Below, one piece after another: positions 26,869-37,140 of a stretch of 51,471 nucleotides of DNA; position 1 is the first letter of the stretch, and each line of letters starts with the position of its first letter. The DNA is from Bifidobacteriaceae bacterium (GTDB lineage Bacteria > Actinomycetota > Actinomycetes > Actinomycetales > WQXJ01). Both the position numbers and the translations under genes were made by a program. The notes under the pieces are model-generated. The model did not search any database and was not told the DNA's origin. It saw nothing but the letters and a program-made list of their open reading frames with translations. The stretch lies in NCBI GenBank assembly GCA_031270825.1, contig JAISXH010000016.1, forward strand, positions 1-51,471, in the 5' to 3' direction.

Positions 26869-27540
26869 GTGAATGCCGCCCAGGAGCGAATGGCCGCGCC
26901 GCCCGGCGGAATTGCCACTCGTCGCCAGGCCAGGCTAGTCGGCGAGGTCCTGGCGGAGACTTTCCCTGACGCCCACTGCGAACTGGATTTCCGGTCGCCG
27001 CTCGAGTTGCTGGTGGCCACTGTGTTGTCGGCGCAGTCGACTGACCAGCGCGTCAACAGCGTCAGCCCGGCGCTTTTCGCGGCCTTCGCGGACGCGGCCG
27101 GTTACGCCGCCGCCGATCTGGTCCAACTTGAAACCCTCATCCGCCCGGTCGGGCTGTACCGGGCCAAGGCGGCGGCTTTGAAAGGGATCGGCCATGTCCT
27201 GACCGAGCGCTTCGGCGGCGAGGTGCCCGCCACGCTGGAGGAACTGACATCGCTGCCGGGCGTGGGTCGCAAGACCGCCAACGTTGTTCTGGGCAACGCC
27301 TTCGGCGTCCCCGGGATCGCCGTGGACACCCATGTCAGCCGCATCGCCAAGCGGCTTGGCTGGACCAAGAACCAAGATCCGAACAAGATCGAGGCTGACA
27401 TCGCCGCGCTGTTCCCGCCTCGGCAATGGACTGACCTGGCCAACCGCCTGATCTTCTTGGGGCGCCGGGTCTGCCATGCGCGCCGGCCAGCTTGCGGCGA
27501 TTGCCGTCTGGCCGGCCTGTGCCCCTCGGCCGAGCTGTGA
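26869..27540 (+). CDS. nth: Endonuclease III
   Basis: Base-excision repair DNA glycosylase/AP lyase for oxidised pyrimidines. The helix-hairpin-helix with catalytic lysine is [11 protein letters not shown], the catalytic Asp is in VDTHVSRI, and the 4Fe-4S ligands follow the C-X6-C-X2-C-X5-C pattern in [17 protein letters not shown]. The frame is open from 26773, but the region before 26869 is unlike any Nth; GTG 26869 or ATG 26890 fit the family's N-terminus. It is followed by the Crp-family gene on the same strand, as in mycobacteria. Confidence 0.94.
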   Translation: MNAAQERMAAPPGGIATRRQARLVGEVLAETFPDAHCELDFRSPLELLVATVLSAQSTDQRVNSVSPALFAAFADAAGYAAADLVQLETLIRPVGLYRAKAAALKGIGHVLTERFGGEVPATLEELTSLPGVGRKTANVVLGNAFGVPGIAVDTHVSRIAKRLGWTKNQDPNKIEADIAALFPPRQWTDLANRLIFLGRRVCHARRPACGDCRLAGLCPSAEL

Positions 27541-27579
27541 CCCAAGTCCAGGCGGCCCTGAGGCGGGTCCGTGGTTGGC

Positions 27580-27585
27580 TAGACT
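27580..27585 (+). promoter_or_regulatory. Candidate -10 element upstream of the Crp-family gene
   Basis: TAGACT, within GGTTGGCTAGACT, lies 58 bp before the start codon at 27644. A nearly identical string precedes the tRNA-Arg gene. Consensus match only. Confidence 0.35.
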
Positions 27586-27643
27586 GAATTCAGTAGCCTG
27601 TCGTCTGCGGCCACCCGCAGCCCCACCGAGATGAGGTGTCCCA

Positions 27644-28339
27644 ATGAATGCCAGCTACGACAACCCTGAGAGCATTATCTCGGCCTCCGGCTTGTTCGCC
27701 GGGATCGATCATGAGCAGGCCCAGCGCCTGCTCGACGTGATGGTCCGCCGCCGGCTGAGCCGGGGCAAGGTGCTGTTCTGGGAAGGCGATGAGGGCGACC
27801 GCCTGTACTTGATCCAGTCCGGCATGATCAAACTGGGACGGACGTCGCCAGACGGCCGCGAGAATCTCCTGGCCGTGCTGGGCAAAGGCGAGTTCATCGG
27901 CGAGTTGACGCTGTTCGACCCGGGCCCCAGGACCGCGACCGCCACAGCCGTGACGGACAGCGGACTGTTGGAGTTGAGCCACGCGGCCATTGGCGAATGG
28001 CTCGATCAGAACCCGGCTGCTTCCAAGCACCTGCTCCAAGAGCTGGCCCACCGGCTGCGCCGCACCAACGAGGCCGTGACCGATCTGATCTTCGCGGACG
28101 TGCCGGGCCGGGTCGCCAAAGCGCTGCTGGACCTGGCCGACCGGTTCGGCGAGAACACCGCCGAAGGCGTCCACGTCACCCACGGCCTGACTCAGGAGGA
28201 ACTGGCCCACCTGGTCGGCGCCTCGCGCGAGACCGTCAACAAGGCCCTGGCCGAGTTCATAGCCCGCAGCTGGATCAGGTTGGAGGGCCGCGGCGTCTAC
28301 CTGCTGGACATAGAGCGTCTGGCCCGACGCGCCGCCTGA
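27644..28339 (+). CDS. crp: Crp/Fnr-family transcription regulator (Crp/GlxR type)
   Basis: A 231-residue regulator with an N-terminal cyclic-nucleotide domain and a C-terminal winged helix. The phosphate-binding cassette is GEFIGELTLFDPGPRTATATA, with the Glu and Arg that contact cAMP in Crp, and the recognition helix sits in LTQEELAHLVGASRETVNKALAEF. This is the pattern of GlxR/Crp, the global cAMP-responsive regulator of actinobacteria, and the nth-crp order agrees. GAGGTGT precedes the ATG at 27644. cAMP binding is inferred from conserved residues. Confidence 0.92.
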   Translation: MNASYDNPESIISASGLFAGIDHEQAQRLLDVMVRRRLSRGKVLFWEGDEGDRLYLIQSGMIKLGRTSPDGRENLLAVLGKGEFIGELTLFDPGPRTATATAVTDSGLLELSHAAIGEWLDQNPAASKHLLQELAHRLRRTNEAVTDLIFADVPGRVAKALLDLADRFGENTAEGVHVTHGLTQEELAHLVGASRETVNKALAEFIARSWIRLEGRGVYLLDIERLARRAA

Positions 28340-28426
28340 CCTGGCCGGCCGAGCCGGGGTCGGGGAGGCGACCAGACGGCATCGTCCGCGTTGTCGCCCT
28401 GGGACCGCGCAGGGCCTCCCTGCCAA

Positions 28427-28534
28427 GCTTTGCCCGATGCCGCGCGCCGCCACCGCTGATCGGTCCGGTTCGCGCCAGGCATCAGAGCGAGGCTTTGCCC
28501 GATGCCGCGCGCCCCGGCTGATTATCAGCCCGGT
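28427..28534. repeat. Short tandem duplication before the phosphoesterase gene
   Basis: A segment beginning GCTTTGCCCGATGCCGCGCG at 28427 recurs at 28492, with weaker similarity continuing through a GCTGAT...CCGGTT stretch. Period 65 bp. It fills the gap between the Crp-family gene and the GTG start at 28551. Confidence 0.85.
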
Positions 28535-28550
28535 TTTGGGGACGAGTAGG

Positions 28551-29453
28551 GTGAGCCGAGTGAAATTGCGCCGCTTGGCCGGCGCCGGATTGATTGCCGG
28601 CGCGGCCACCCTCGGTTACGCGCTGGCGGAGGCCCACTGGTACACGCTGCGGCGGGTTCTGGCGCCAGTGCTGCCCGCCGGGGCCAGGCCGATCAAGGTG
28701 CTGCATCTATCGGACATGCATCTGACCGCCCGCCAGCGGCGCAAAGTTGAATGGGTCAAGGCGCTGGCCGCCCTCGAACCCGAGCTGGTGGTGGTCACCG
28801 GCGACAACTACGCTTTCGCGGACGCGATGGAATTGGCCCTCGAGGCCCTCGAGCCCCATCTGGCCAGGCCTGGCGCTTTCGTTTTCGGGTCGAACGACTA
28901 TTACTCGGCAATCCTCAAGAACCCAGCCGCTTACCTCTTCGGCCCCACCGACTCCGAGCCGGAACGCCAGCGAGATTTGCCGACCGAGGCGTTCCGGCAG
29001 GTCCTGACGCGGGCTGGCTGGTCGGACTTGAACAACGCCCGCGGTCAACTAGAGCTGGGGCCGGAGCGGCTGGCAACCGATCTGGTGGGCTTGGCCGATC
29101 CACATCTGGACTGGGACCGGATGCCCGATCCGGTCTCGCACAGCCAGGCCGCGCTGGTCTTGGGATTGGTCCACGCGCCTTATTTGCGGGCGGTCGACCG
29201 CCTGGTGGCAGATCAGGCCCGCCTGGTCCTGGCCGGGCACACCCACGGGGGCCAGGTCGGCCTGCCCCTTTACGGCGCGCTGGTGTCGAATTCGGATCTC
29301 CCGGCCCGTTTGGCGGCCGGGCTGCACCGCTGGCGGAGCACGGATTCGTTCCTTCATGTCTCGGCCGGCCTGGGGACTTCCCCCTATGCTCCGGTCCGAC
29401 TGGCCTGCCGCCCAGAGGCCAGTCTCATCACTCTTGTGCCCGCAGACGCCTAA
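28551..29453 (+). CDS. Membrane-anchored metallophosphoesterase
   Basis: Calcineurin-type phosphoesterase of about 300 residues. After a basic start, an N-terminal helix (LAGAGLIAGAATLGYALAEA) should anchor it. The metal motifs are LSDMH, VTGDNY, GSNDYY (GN-D/H position) and AGHTHGGQ, all in order. Relatives are often annotated as YaeI-type or UDP-2,3-diacylglucosamine-like phosphodiesterases, but the substrate cannot be set here. The frame is open from 28437; GTG 28551 or 28560 is preferred because the earlier part lies in the tandem duplication. Confidence 0.87.
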   Translation: MSRVKLRRLAGAGLIAGAATLGYALAEAHWYTLRRVLAPVLPAGARPIKVLHLSDMHLTARQRRKVEWVKALAALEPELVVVTGDNYAFADAMELALEALEPHLARPGAFVFGSNDYYSAILKNPAAYLFGPTDSEPERQRDLPTEAFRQVLTRAGWSDLNNARGQLELGPERLATDLVGLADPHLDWDRMPDPVSHSQAALVLGLVHAPYLRAVDRLVADQARLVLAGHTHGGQVGLPLYGALVSNSDLPARLAAGLHRWRSTDSFLHVSAGLGTSPYAPVRLACRPEASLITLVPADA

Positions 29454-29558
29454 TCCTTGGAGTACCGATACCGGCCTGGCGCGGCTCGCGCCGGCAGTTC
29501 TCGGCGGATCGAGGCTAACCTTGAGCGGAGATCAATTTCCGCTGGGAGGATCACGCAG

Positions 29559-30788
29559 ATGAACAGCCCCGACTATGCCAGTGACCCGGACTGGCTCAAC
29601 ACCGAGACTTTTCGGCTATTGGACTTCGGGCGCGCCAGCGCCGATTCGCCGCAAGGATTCGCCTGGCTCGATGCCGCCGGCCGCCCGGACTTGACCGGAC
29701 CGGTCGATCTTTGGATAACCGCGCGCATGACCCATGTCTACGCGCTGGGGACCTTGCTGGGCTATCCGGGCGCGGAAGACTTGACCGATCACGGCCTGGC
29801 CGCTTTGGCCGGACCCTTTGCCGACACGGCCGCCGGCGGCTGGTTCAACCAGATCGCGGCGGATGGGACGCCCACAGATCTCGACAAGACCGCCTATGGC
29901 CACGCCTTCGTCCTGCTGGCGACGGCCTCGGCGGTGGCGGCTGGCCGCCCCGGCGCGGACGACTTGCTGGCCCGTGCCCTGGCCAATCAGAACGCCCACT
30001 TCTGGGATCCGGCCGAGTCAATGGTGGTCGACTCCTTCAATCAGGACTTCACCGCCGCCGATCCCTTCCGCGGCATCAATTCCAATATGCACACAGTCGA
30101 GGCTTATTTGGCCGCCGCAGACGTCACCGGCGACAAGCGCTGGCGGCGGCGGGCGCGCCGGATCACCCGGCGGGTGGTTCGCAGCGCCCAGCGCTCGGAT
30201 TGGCGCGTCCTGGAGAACTTCACGGCCGATTGGCAACCAATGCCGGACTACAACATCGATCGGCCGGCCGATCAATTCCGGCCCTACGGCGCCACGCCCG
30301 GCCACGGTTTCGAGTGGTCGCGGCTGATCCTCGAAATCGAGGCCGCCATGGGCGCCAACGCGCGCGACTGGATGCGCCCGGCGGCCGAGCAACTGTTCCG
30401 CCGGGCCCACCTGGACGGCTGGCGCGACGAGCCCACCCCCGGCTTCATCTACACCACTGACTGGCACGGCCAGGCGGTGCTTGACACCCGCCTGCAGTGG
30501 GTGGCGGCAGAGGCGGTGGCCGCCGCCATCACCGCCTATCGCGCCACCGGCGACCCGGTCTACCGCGCCCTATACGACCGTTGGTGGGACACAATCGAAC
30601 AGATCTTCTTGGACCGCGAACTGGGCTCCTGGCACCATGAAATCGCTCCCTCGGGCCAGGTCGGCAAGACGCTGTGGGATGGCAAACCCGATATCTACCA
30701 CGCCGTCCAGGCCACCTTGTTCCCGCGCCTGCCAGTGACGCCGTCACTGGCGACCGCGCTCAAGGAGGGCCTGCTCGACCAAGTCTGA
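29559..30788 (+). CDS. AGE-family sugar isomerase (mannose/sulfoquinovose isomerase-like)
   Basis: An (alpha/alpha)6-barrel enzyme of 409 residues that interconverts aldose and ketose sugars. The barrel signature ARMTHVYALG with its Arg is near 48-60; catalytic histidine candidates are in NSNMHTVEAYLA, PGHGFEW and PDIYHAVQATLF, matching the three His of the YihS/AGE group. Length agrees with YihS-type isomerases. Whether the substrate is mannose, sulfoquinovose or another sugar is not decided, and no sulfosugar genes are nearby. GGGAGGA eight bases upstream selects the ATG at 29559 over the frame's first codon at 29457. Confidence 0.85.
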   Translation: MNSPDYASDPDWLNTETFRLLDFGRASADSPQGFAWLDAAGRPDLTGPVDLWITARMTHVYALGTLLGYPGAEDLTDHGLAALAGPFADTAAGGWFNQIAADGTPTDLDKTAYGHAFVLLATASAVAAGRPGADDLLARALANQNAHFWDPAESMVVDSFNQDFTAADPFRGINSNMHTVEAYLAAADVTGDKRWRRRARRITRRVVRSAQRSDWRVLENFTADWQPMPDYNIDRPADQFRPYGATPGHGFEWSRLILEIEAAMGANARDWMRPAAEQLFRRAHLDGWRDEPTPGFIYTTDWHGQAVLDTRLQWVAAEAVAAAITAYRATGDPVYRALYDRWWDTIEQIFLDRELGSWHHEIAPSGQVGKTLWDGKPDIYHAVQATLFPRLPVTPSLATALKEGLLDQV

Positions 30789-30889
30789 CCGCCTGACAAG
30801 CCGCGCCTTCGCGATCCCAGACACCGCAAGTCTCCCAACGGCCTGGTCGTCAGCTTGACCACGTCCCGCCAGCCGGCCAGAAGCGCTGG

Positions 30890-31807
30890 TCAACCGGCGG
30901 CGTGGCGCAGGTCGGGCTCCAGGTAGATGGTTTGGTCCAGTGGCACCGCGGCGCGGGAGCGGGCCTCGGCCGCGTCAATGGCTGTGGCCAGCTCGGGGAT
31001 GCCCAACTCCGGATCAGGTTCGACTTTCGCGGCCACCAGCAGCTCTTCCGGTCCCAAGTGCATGACCCGCAGGTGGATGACGGACGCTATGCCGGGACCC
31101 ACCAGCGCCTCCTCGATCGCTTTCAGGTTCTCCGCCGAGGGCGACTCTCCCAGCAGCAGAGATTTCATCTCGACCGCCAGGATGATCGCCACCACCACCA
31201 GCAGCACTCCGATGGCGGCTGATCCGGCGGCGTCCCAGCGCCCATCTCCGGTGAACAGGGTCAGGCCGATCCCCGTTCCCGCGAGCACCAAGCCGAGCAG
31301 GGCGGCGGTGTCCTCCAAGAGGACCACTGGCAGTTCCGGGGTCTTGGAGTTGCGAATGAACCGGAACCAGCCTTGGCGGCCTTTGACCGGCCGGGTCTCA
31401 CGGACCGCGGTGCGCAGTGAGAACGACTCCATCACAATGGCCGCCGCCACCACGGCCACCGGGACCCACTGCCATGATTCGATCGGCTCGGGGTGCCTGA
31501 GCTTCTCATAGGCCTCGTAGAGCGCGAACAGCCCGCCCATCGAGAACAGCACCAAGGCGACCACGAAGGACCAGAAGTAGCGACCCCGGCCATAGCCGAA
31601 GGGATGCTTCGCGTCTGGCCGCCGCCGTCCTTCCTTGCCGCCCCAGAGCAGCAGGATCTGATTGCCTGAATCGGCCACGGAGTGGACCGATTCGGCCAGC
31701 ATAGAACTGGAGCCAGTCAGCGCGAAGGCGACGAACTTGGTCACGGCGATGCCCAAGTTGGCGCTGAGAGCGGCGATGATGGCTTTGGTTCCGGCATGTG
31801 AACTCAC
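30890..31807 (-). CDS. Cation diffusion facilitator transporter
   Basis: Membrane antiporter that exports divalent metals such as Zn2+, Mn2+ or Fe2+ in exchange for protons. The 305-residue protein has six predicted membrane helices; the transport site is formed by AESVHSVADSGNQ in helix 2 and LLEDTAALLG in helix 5, giving His/Asp and Glu/Asp ligands. A cytoplasmic C-terminal domain with HLRVMHLGPEELLVAAKVEPD follows. A basic insert (RPVKGRQGWFRFIRNSKTPE) links helices 4 and 5. Metal specificity is not readable. GTG start at 31807. Confidence 0.93.
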   Translation of the reverse strand: MSSHAGTKAIIAALSANLGIAVTKFVAFALTGSSSMLAESVHSVADSGNQILLLWGGKEGRRRPDAKHPFGYGRGRYFWSFVVALVLFSMGGLFALYEAYEKLRHPEPIESWQWVPVAVVAAAIVMESFSLRTAVRETRPVKGRQGWFRFIRNSKTPELPVVLLEDTAALLGLVLAGTGIGLTLFTGDGRWDAAGSAAIGVLLVVVAIILAVEMKSLLLGESPSAENLKAIEEALVGPGIASVIHLRVMHLGPEELLVAAKVEPDPELGIPELATAIDAAEARSRAAVPLDQTIYLEPDLRHAAG

Positions 31808-32243
31808 GCGGTGTGGCCTTTCTGATCCCAGGAAGCCGCCTTGACTAAGCGGTTTCCCACCCCAAATCTGTCTTTGCTTGCCTGCACGCAGACCGCAGGC
31901 GGGGCGGTTTCCGCTGGTCAGCGTTCCGCTTCCGCTCGCGGACGGGGTTCGCGGCGGACTGCGAATGGTCCGCCCTCCAACACTCGGGGCGGTCCAGCTG
32001 GAGCGGCTGGCCCCGATCCATTATCGGGCGCCGACCGGACCGCGTGACACTTGCCCGTCTTGACCCTCCGCCAGCCGGTGGCGCCGGCTCGCTGCCGGCG
32101 ACCAGCCCGGGTGACGCTTGCCTGCCCTCGCTTAGCGGCCGCCCTCGCTCTCGTCGCCTCAGACCGGCAGCCGGTGGCGCCGGCCCGCTGCCGGCGCCCG
32201 GCCACCGCCGCCGGTCAGGGCGCCGGTTCCGCCGCCAGACCGG
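31808..32243. other. Intergenic region with divergent structured repeat and tandem repeat
   Basis: About 436 bp between two minus-strand genes. Bases 31880-31974 hold a minus-strand relative of the dispersed structured repeat. Bases 32072-32100 recur at 32168-32196 with one change, at a period of 96 bp; each copy contains the palindrome GCCGGTGGCGCCGGC. The distal part of each copy shares GTGAC(A/G)CTTGCC. No convincing gene is seen. Confidence 0.6.
31880..31974 (-). repeat. Divergent relative of the structured intergenic repeat (copy C)
   Basis: Read on the minus strand: hairpin GGCGGAC/GTCCGCC (31974-31968 with 31959-31953), a core of about 24 nt (31930-31907) containing AGCG-GAA-CGCT and GCGGAAAC nearly identical to copies A and B, then hairpin GCCTGC/GCAGGC (31900-31895 with 31885-31880). 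The second loop (GGTCTGCGT) contains CTGCG, complementary to CGCAG at the 3' side of the first hairpin. Stems differ in sequence from A and B but sit in the same order. Confidence 0.5.
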
Positions 32244-33770
32244 TCAGGGTTGTTGCCGTTCCAGGAATTCGTAGACATCGGTCAGGTCGACGCCCGGGAA
32301 GGCGCCGGTCGGCATGGCCGCCAGCACCGATGAGTGCGGCCGGGCGGCCGGCCAGGCCCAGCCCGCCCATTCCTCGGCCAGGTCGGCTGGCGGTGTGGCG
32401 CAGCAGGACGGGTCCGGGCAATCGGACCGCATGCGGATGCGGGTGTCCGCGCCGGCAAACCACTTCGCGTCCTCCAAGCGGCAGCCGACCGACACTGAGA
32501 AGACGCCGTCCCGGGTCTGTTTGAGGTGCGCGGTGGCCCAATAGGTTCCGCGCAGGGTGTCGGTGTATTGGGCGTAGCGGTCTCTGGCGGCGACGGCCTC
32601 GAAGACGGTTCGGGCGGCCCAATAGCGGCACATGAACTGGCCCTCGATGGCGCCGAGCGGATCAGTTGGAAAGAGCGAGCCGTCGTTTTCATATGACTTG
32701 TGGATCACCCCGGAAGAGTGAACCTTCGCGAAATGCACCCTGATTCCCAGGTGCCGGGTTGACAGGTTGACGAAGCGATGCGCCGCCATCTCATAGGACA
32801 CGGTGAAGGCGTCCCGGAATTCCTCAATCGACAGCCCGCGCCGGGCTTTCGCGCTCCCGAGCGTCAACACGGCCGCGCTCTCCGGCATCAGCACCGCTCC
32901 GGCCAGGTAGTTGGCCTCCACCCGCTGGCGCAGAAAGGCCTTGTAGTCCTCCGGCTCGCCGTGCCCCAGCACATGCGACGCCAGCGCCTGGAGCACCGTT
33001 GACCGGTGGTCTCCGGTGACGGCCTCCGCCTGGCGCGGCAGGTAGAGCCGGCGGCGTTTGGTGTCCAGCACCGAGCGCGTGGTCTGGGGCAGATCGCCCA
33101 CGAAACGCAGTTCGAAGCCGAGCTTCGCCGTCAGCGTGGCCAGGTCGGCTTGGTTCATCGGCTCGCCTGGCTCGTGGCCTGCCAACTCCAGCAATTCGTT
33201 GGCCGCGTCTTCGAGTTCGGGGAAATAATCGTCCTGTTGGCGCATCTCCTGACGCAAGGCGGCGTTCGCCCGCCGCGCTTCCTCCGGGGTGGCCACCCGT
33301 TCTTCGCGCACGCGGTACAGCTCCCGGGCCAGCCCGACCAGCGCCGTCAAGACCTCCGGCGCCGTGGTGCGGCTGACCTTGACCTTGGGCAGACCACGCG
33401 CGCCGTAGGAGGGATCGCGTTGCACCCGCTCCCATTCGATTTCGAGGGCGTCGCGCTCCGTTGGTGGGTTCGGGTCGAACAACACTCGGGGCGAGACCCC
33501 CAGCGCGCTGGCGATGGCGCCGATTTGTGCCAGCGTTGGGCTCCTGAGGCCGTTCTCTATGGCCGAGATGCCCGATGCCGCCCGGCCCGCCACCGCCGCC
33601 AGTTCCTCGAGTTTGAGCCCCTTTTGGAGCCGGAAGAATCTGATCCGGCGCCCCATCACCAGCGGGTCGATGCCCTCTTTGGGCATCCGCGCCAGCGGCG
33701 CCAACGCCGCAGGGGCAACCGGGGCGGGAGCGGAACGGGCGCTGGGAGTCTTGGCGACGGCATCGTGCAT
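32244..33770 (-). CDS. ramB: RamB-like XRE regulator of acetate/glyoxylate metabolism
   Basis: A 508-residue transcription factor: Ala/Pro-rich N-terminus, XRE helix-turn-helix near 40-95 (IRFFRLQKGLKLEELAAVAG...GISAIENG), an IrrE/DUF955-like middle domain whose metal motif is degenerate (SHVLGHGE for HEXXH), and a C-terminal DUF2083-type domain with Cys (DCPDPSCC) typical of RamB-family short-chain-acyl regulators. Corynebacterium RamB represses aceA and aceB and other acetate genes. Here the gene is divergent from aceA by 163 bp, which supports that role. ATG 33770 follows GAGAAG; the frame's first codon at 34019 would overlap aceA. Confidence 0.88.
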   Translation of the reverse strand: MHDAVAKTPSARSAPAPVAPAALAPLARMPKEGIDPLVMGRRIRFFRLQKGLKLEELAAVAGRAASGISAIENGLRSPTLAQIGAIASALGVSPRVLFDPNPPTERDALEIEWERVQRDPSYGARGLPKVKVSRTTAPEVLTALVGLARELYRVREERVATPEEARRANAALRQEMRQQDDYFPELEDAANELLELAGHEPGEPMNQADLATLTAKLGFELRFVGDLPQTTRSVLDTKRRRLYLPRQAEAVTGDHRSTVLQALASHVLGHGEPEDYKAFLRQRVEANYLAGAVLMPESAAVLTLGSAKARRGLSIEEFRDAFTVSYEMAAHRFVNLSTRHLGIRVHFAKVHSSGVIHKSYENDGSLFPTDPLGAIEGQFMCRYWAARTVFEAVAARDRYAQYTDTLRGTYWATAHLKQTRDGVFSVSVGCRLEDAKWFAGADTRIRMRSDCPDPSCCATPPADLAEEWAGWAWPAARPHSSVLAAMPTGAFPGVDLTDVYEFLERQQP

Positions 33771-33788
33771 CTTCTCATGGTAATACAG

Positions 33789-33860
33789 CCAAATTTCCAC
33801 GAGCCGGAAATTTCCTCCTTGTTTCACTGAAGCAGGCTCGCGCGGAGGCCGGAAATATCT
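33789..33860. promoter_or_regulatory. Candidate operator array in the ramB-aceA divergent promoter
   Basis: Three related AT-centred sites: CCAAATTTCC (33789-33798), the palindrome GGAAATTTCC (33806-33815) and GGAAATATCT (33851-33860). The last two are embedded in the direct repeat GCCGGAAATWTC (33803 and 33848). Repetition inside a 163-bp divergent promoter suggests regulator binding. The sites do not match the AAAGTTTGCAAA-type RamB motif I recall from Corynebacterium. Confidence 0.5.
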
Positions 33861-33933
33861 TAAGGTCAAATGAAAGCGGCGCCAGCAAAAGGCTCGGAGC
33901 CGCGCAAACACCTTCAAAGGAGAGGCAGACCAC

Positions 33934-35223
<1,290 letters not shown>

Positions 35224-35246
35224 TCGCGGCAGGAGGCGATTACGCG

Positions 35247-36920
35247 ATGACGCACGAAACCAACACCACGCCCCGAGGGCACATCGAAGTCAAAGGTGCC
35301 CTGGGGGAGCGGTACGACGAGATACTGACCCCCGAAGCGATGGCGTTCTTGACGGTGCTCCACGAGAACTTCGCCTATCGCCGTTTGGAGTTGCTGGAAC
35401 GCCGCCAGGCATTTCAAGACGCCATCGACGGCGGCGCCATGCCGAAGTTCTTGGCCGAGACCGAGGCCATCCGGGGCGACTTGACCTGGCAGGTCGCCCC
35501 GCTGGCGCCCGGCCTGGAAGACCGCCGGGTCGAGATCACGGGTCCGACGGACCCGAAGATGACCGTCAACGCCTTGAACTCGGGCGCCAAAGTCTGGCTG
35601 GCCGATTTCGAGGACGCGCTCAGCCCGACCTGGCGCAACGTGGTCGAGGGCCAGCTATCGCTCAAAGACGCGATCCGGGGCGAACTCCATTACGTCAGCC
35701 CGGAAGGCAAGGCCTACGAGGTCAAGTCGCCGGACATCAAGGAGTTGCCGACCATTGTGGCGCGCCCGCGCGGCTGGCACCTGCTCGAAAAACACCTGCG
35801 CTACTTCGCGCCGAACGGCTTCTCGCAGTCGGTGCCCGGAGCCCTGGTCGATTTTGGACTGTACTTCTTCCACAACGCCGCCGAGCTGATCAAGCGTGGG
35901 CGGGGGCCGTACTTCTACTTGCCCAAGCTGCAATCCCACAAGGAAGCGCGGCTGTGGAACGACATCTTCAATTTCGCTCAGGATTTCGTCGACATTCCGC
36001 GCGGCACCATCCGCGCGACCGTGTTGATCGAAACTCTCCCGGCGGCCTTCGAGATGGACGAGATCCTGTACGAGCTGCGGACCCATTCATCCGGCCTCAA
36101 CGCCGGCCGCTGGGACTATCAGTTCTCGATCATCAAGACGCTGCGCAACAAGGGCGTCAAGTATGTCCTGCCGGATCGCGCCCAGGTCACCATGACCCAG
36201 CCGTTCATGCGGGCCTACACCGAACTGCTGGTCAAGACCTGCCATCAGCGCGGGGCCTCGGCGATGGGCGGTATGAGCGCCTTCATTCCCAATCGTCGCG
36301 ATCCCGAAGTCACCGAGCAGGCCTTCGCACAAGTCCGGGCGGACAAACTGCGCGAAGCCACGGACGGGTTCGACGGCACTTGGGTGGCGCACCCCGACCT
36401 GATTCCGATCGCCCAAGAGCAGTTCGACGACGTGCTCGGCTCCCGGCCAAACCAGATCTCGCGCCAGCGTGAGGATGTCAAGGTTTCCGAAGCCGATCTG
36501 TTGGACGTCGACTCGGCCCGTCGCTCCGGGGCGACGATCACGTCGCGGGGACTGCGCACCAATATCTCGGTCGGCATCCGCTACATGGAGAACTGGCTGC
36601 GGGGGAACGGCGCGGCCGCGATCGACAACTTGATGGAGGATGTCGCCACGGCCGAGATCTCACGGTCTCAGATCTGGCAATGGATCGCCGCCGGCGCCAC
36701 CACCGATTCGGGTTCGCCGATCACGCGGGAAAGGGTCGAATCCCTGATCAAAGAAATCGTGGACGATTTCGAGAAGTTCCCCGGCAACCGGTACCAGGAG
36801 GCCACCCAGGCGTTCAAAGCCGTCGCCATTGACGACGACTTCCCGGCCTTCCTGACCGTGGGGACCTACGTCTCCTACCTGGTCGGCTCCGACGTGGACC
36901 AGCCCACCCACCCGATCTGA
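35247..36920 (+). CDS. aceB: Malate synthase A
   Basis: Condenses glyoxylate with acetyl-CoA to malate, completing the glyoxylate shunt begun by AceA. The 557-residue size fits isoform A. Recognisable parts are WLADFEDALSPTW, the Arg-containing VARPRGWHL, the glyoxylate/Mg site RATVLIETLPAAFEMDEIL with Glu and Asp, and GFDGTWVAHPDLIPIA with the conserved C-terminal catalytic region after it (VDVDSARR... region). GGCAGGAGGC lies 6-12 nt before the ATG at 35247. A strong terminator follows. Confidence 0.97.
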   Translation: MTHETNTTPRGHIEVKGALGERYDEILTPEAMAFLTVLHENFAYRRLELLERRQAFQDAIDGGAMPKFLAETEAIRGDLTWQVAPLAPGLEDRRVEITGPTDPKMTVNALNSGAKVWLADFEDALSPTWRNVVEGQLSLKDAIRGELHYVSPEGKAYEVKSPDIKELPTIVARPRGWHLLEKHLRYFAPNGFSQSVPGALVDFGLYFFHNAAELIKRGRGPYFYLPKLQSHKEARLWNDIFNFAQDFVDIPRGTIRATVLIETLPAAFEMDEILYELRTHSSGLNAGRWDYQFSIIKTLRNKGVKYVLPDRAQVTMTQPFMRAYTELLVKTCHQRGASAMGGMSAFIPNRRDPEVTEQAFAQVRADKLREATDGFDGTWVAHPDLIPIAQEQFDDVLGSRPNQISRQREDVKVSEADLLDVDSARRSGATITSRGLRTNISVGIRYMENWLRGNGAAAIDNLMEDVATAEISRSQIWQWIAAGATTDSGSPITRERVESLIKEIVDDFEKFPGNRYQEATQAFKAVAIDDDFPAFLTVGTYVSYLVGSDVDQPTHPI

Positions 36921-36939
36921 GTCGAGTCGCCTTAAGGCC

Positions 36940-37006
36940 AAACGGCCGAGGGGTCGGGACCTTTCGCTTATCCGCGAGAGTCCCGGCCCTTCGGCCGTTT
37001 CTTTAT
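36940..37006 (+). terminator. Strong intrinsic terminator after aceB
   Basis: Bases 36940-36960 (starting AAACGGCCGA) pair with 36980-37000 (ending CGGCCGTTT) around a 19-nt loop, and TTTCTTTA follows. The 21-bp stem with a T-rich tail is the clearest terminator in the window. Confidence 0.9.
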
Positions 37007-37019
37007 GGTGTGTGTTGGC

Positions 37020-37140
37020 CGGGCCGCTCTTGGCGCCGCTCTTGGCGCCGCGCCGGTCGGCCGCCTGCCAGGTCAGACGGCCGCCGGTGAGGCGGCCGGG
37101 CAGGTCAGGCGGCCGGGCAGGTCAGGCGGCGGCGTAGGTC
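37020..37140. repeat. Short tandem repeats at the 3' side of the DUF1540 gene
   Basis: GCCGCTCTTGGC occurs twice near 37023-37048, and a GGTCAGGCGGCCGGGCA-like 17-bp unit occurs about three times at 37070-37135. The last unit overlaps the end of the DUF1540 coding region. Confidence 0.75.
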
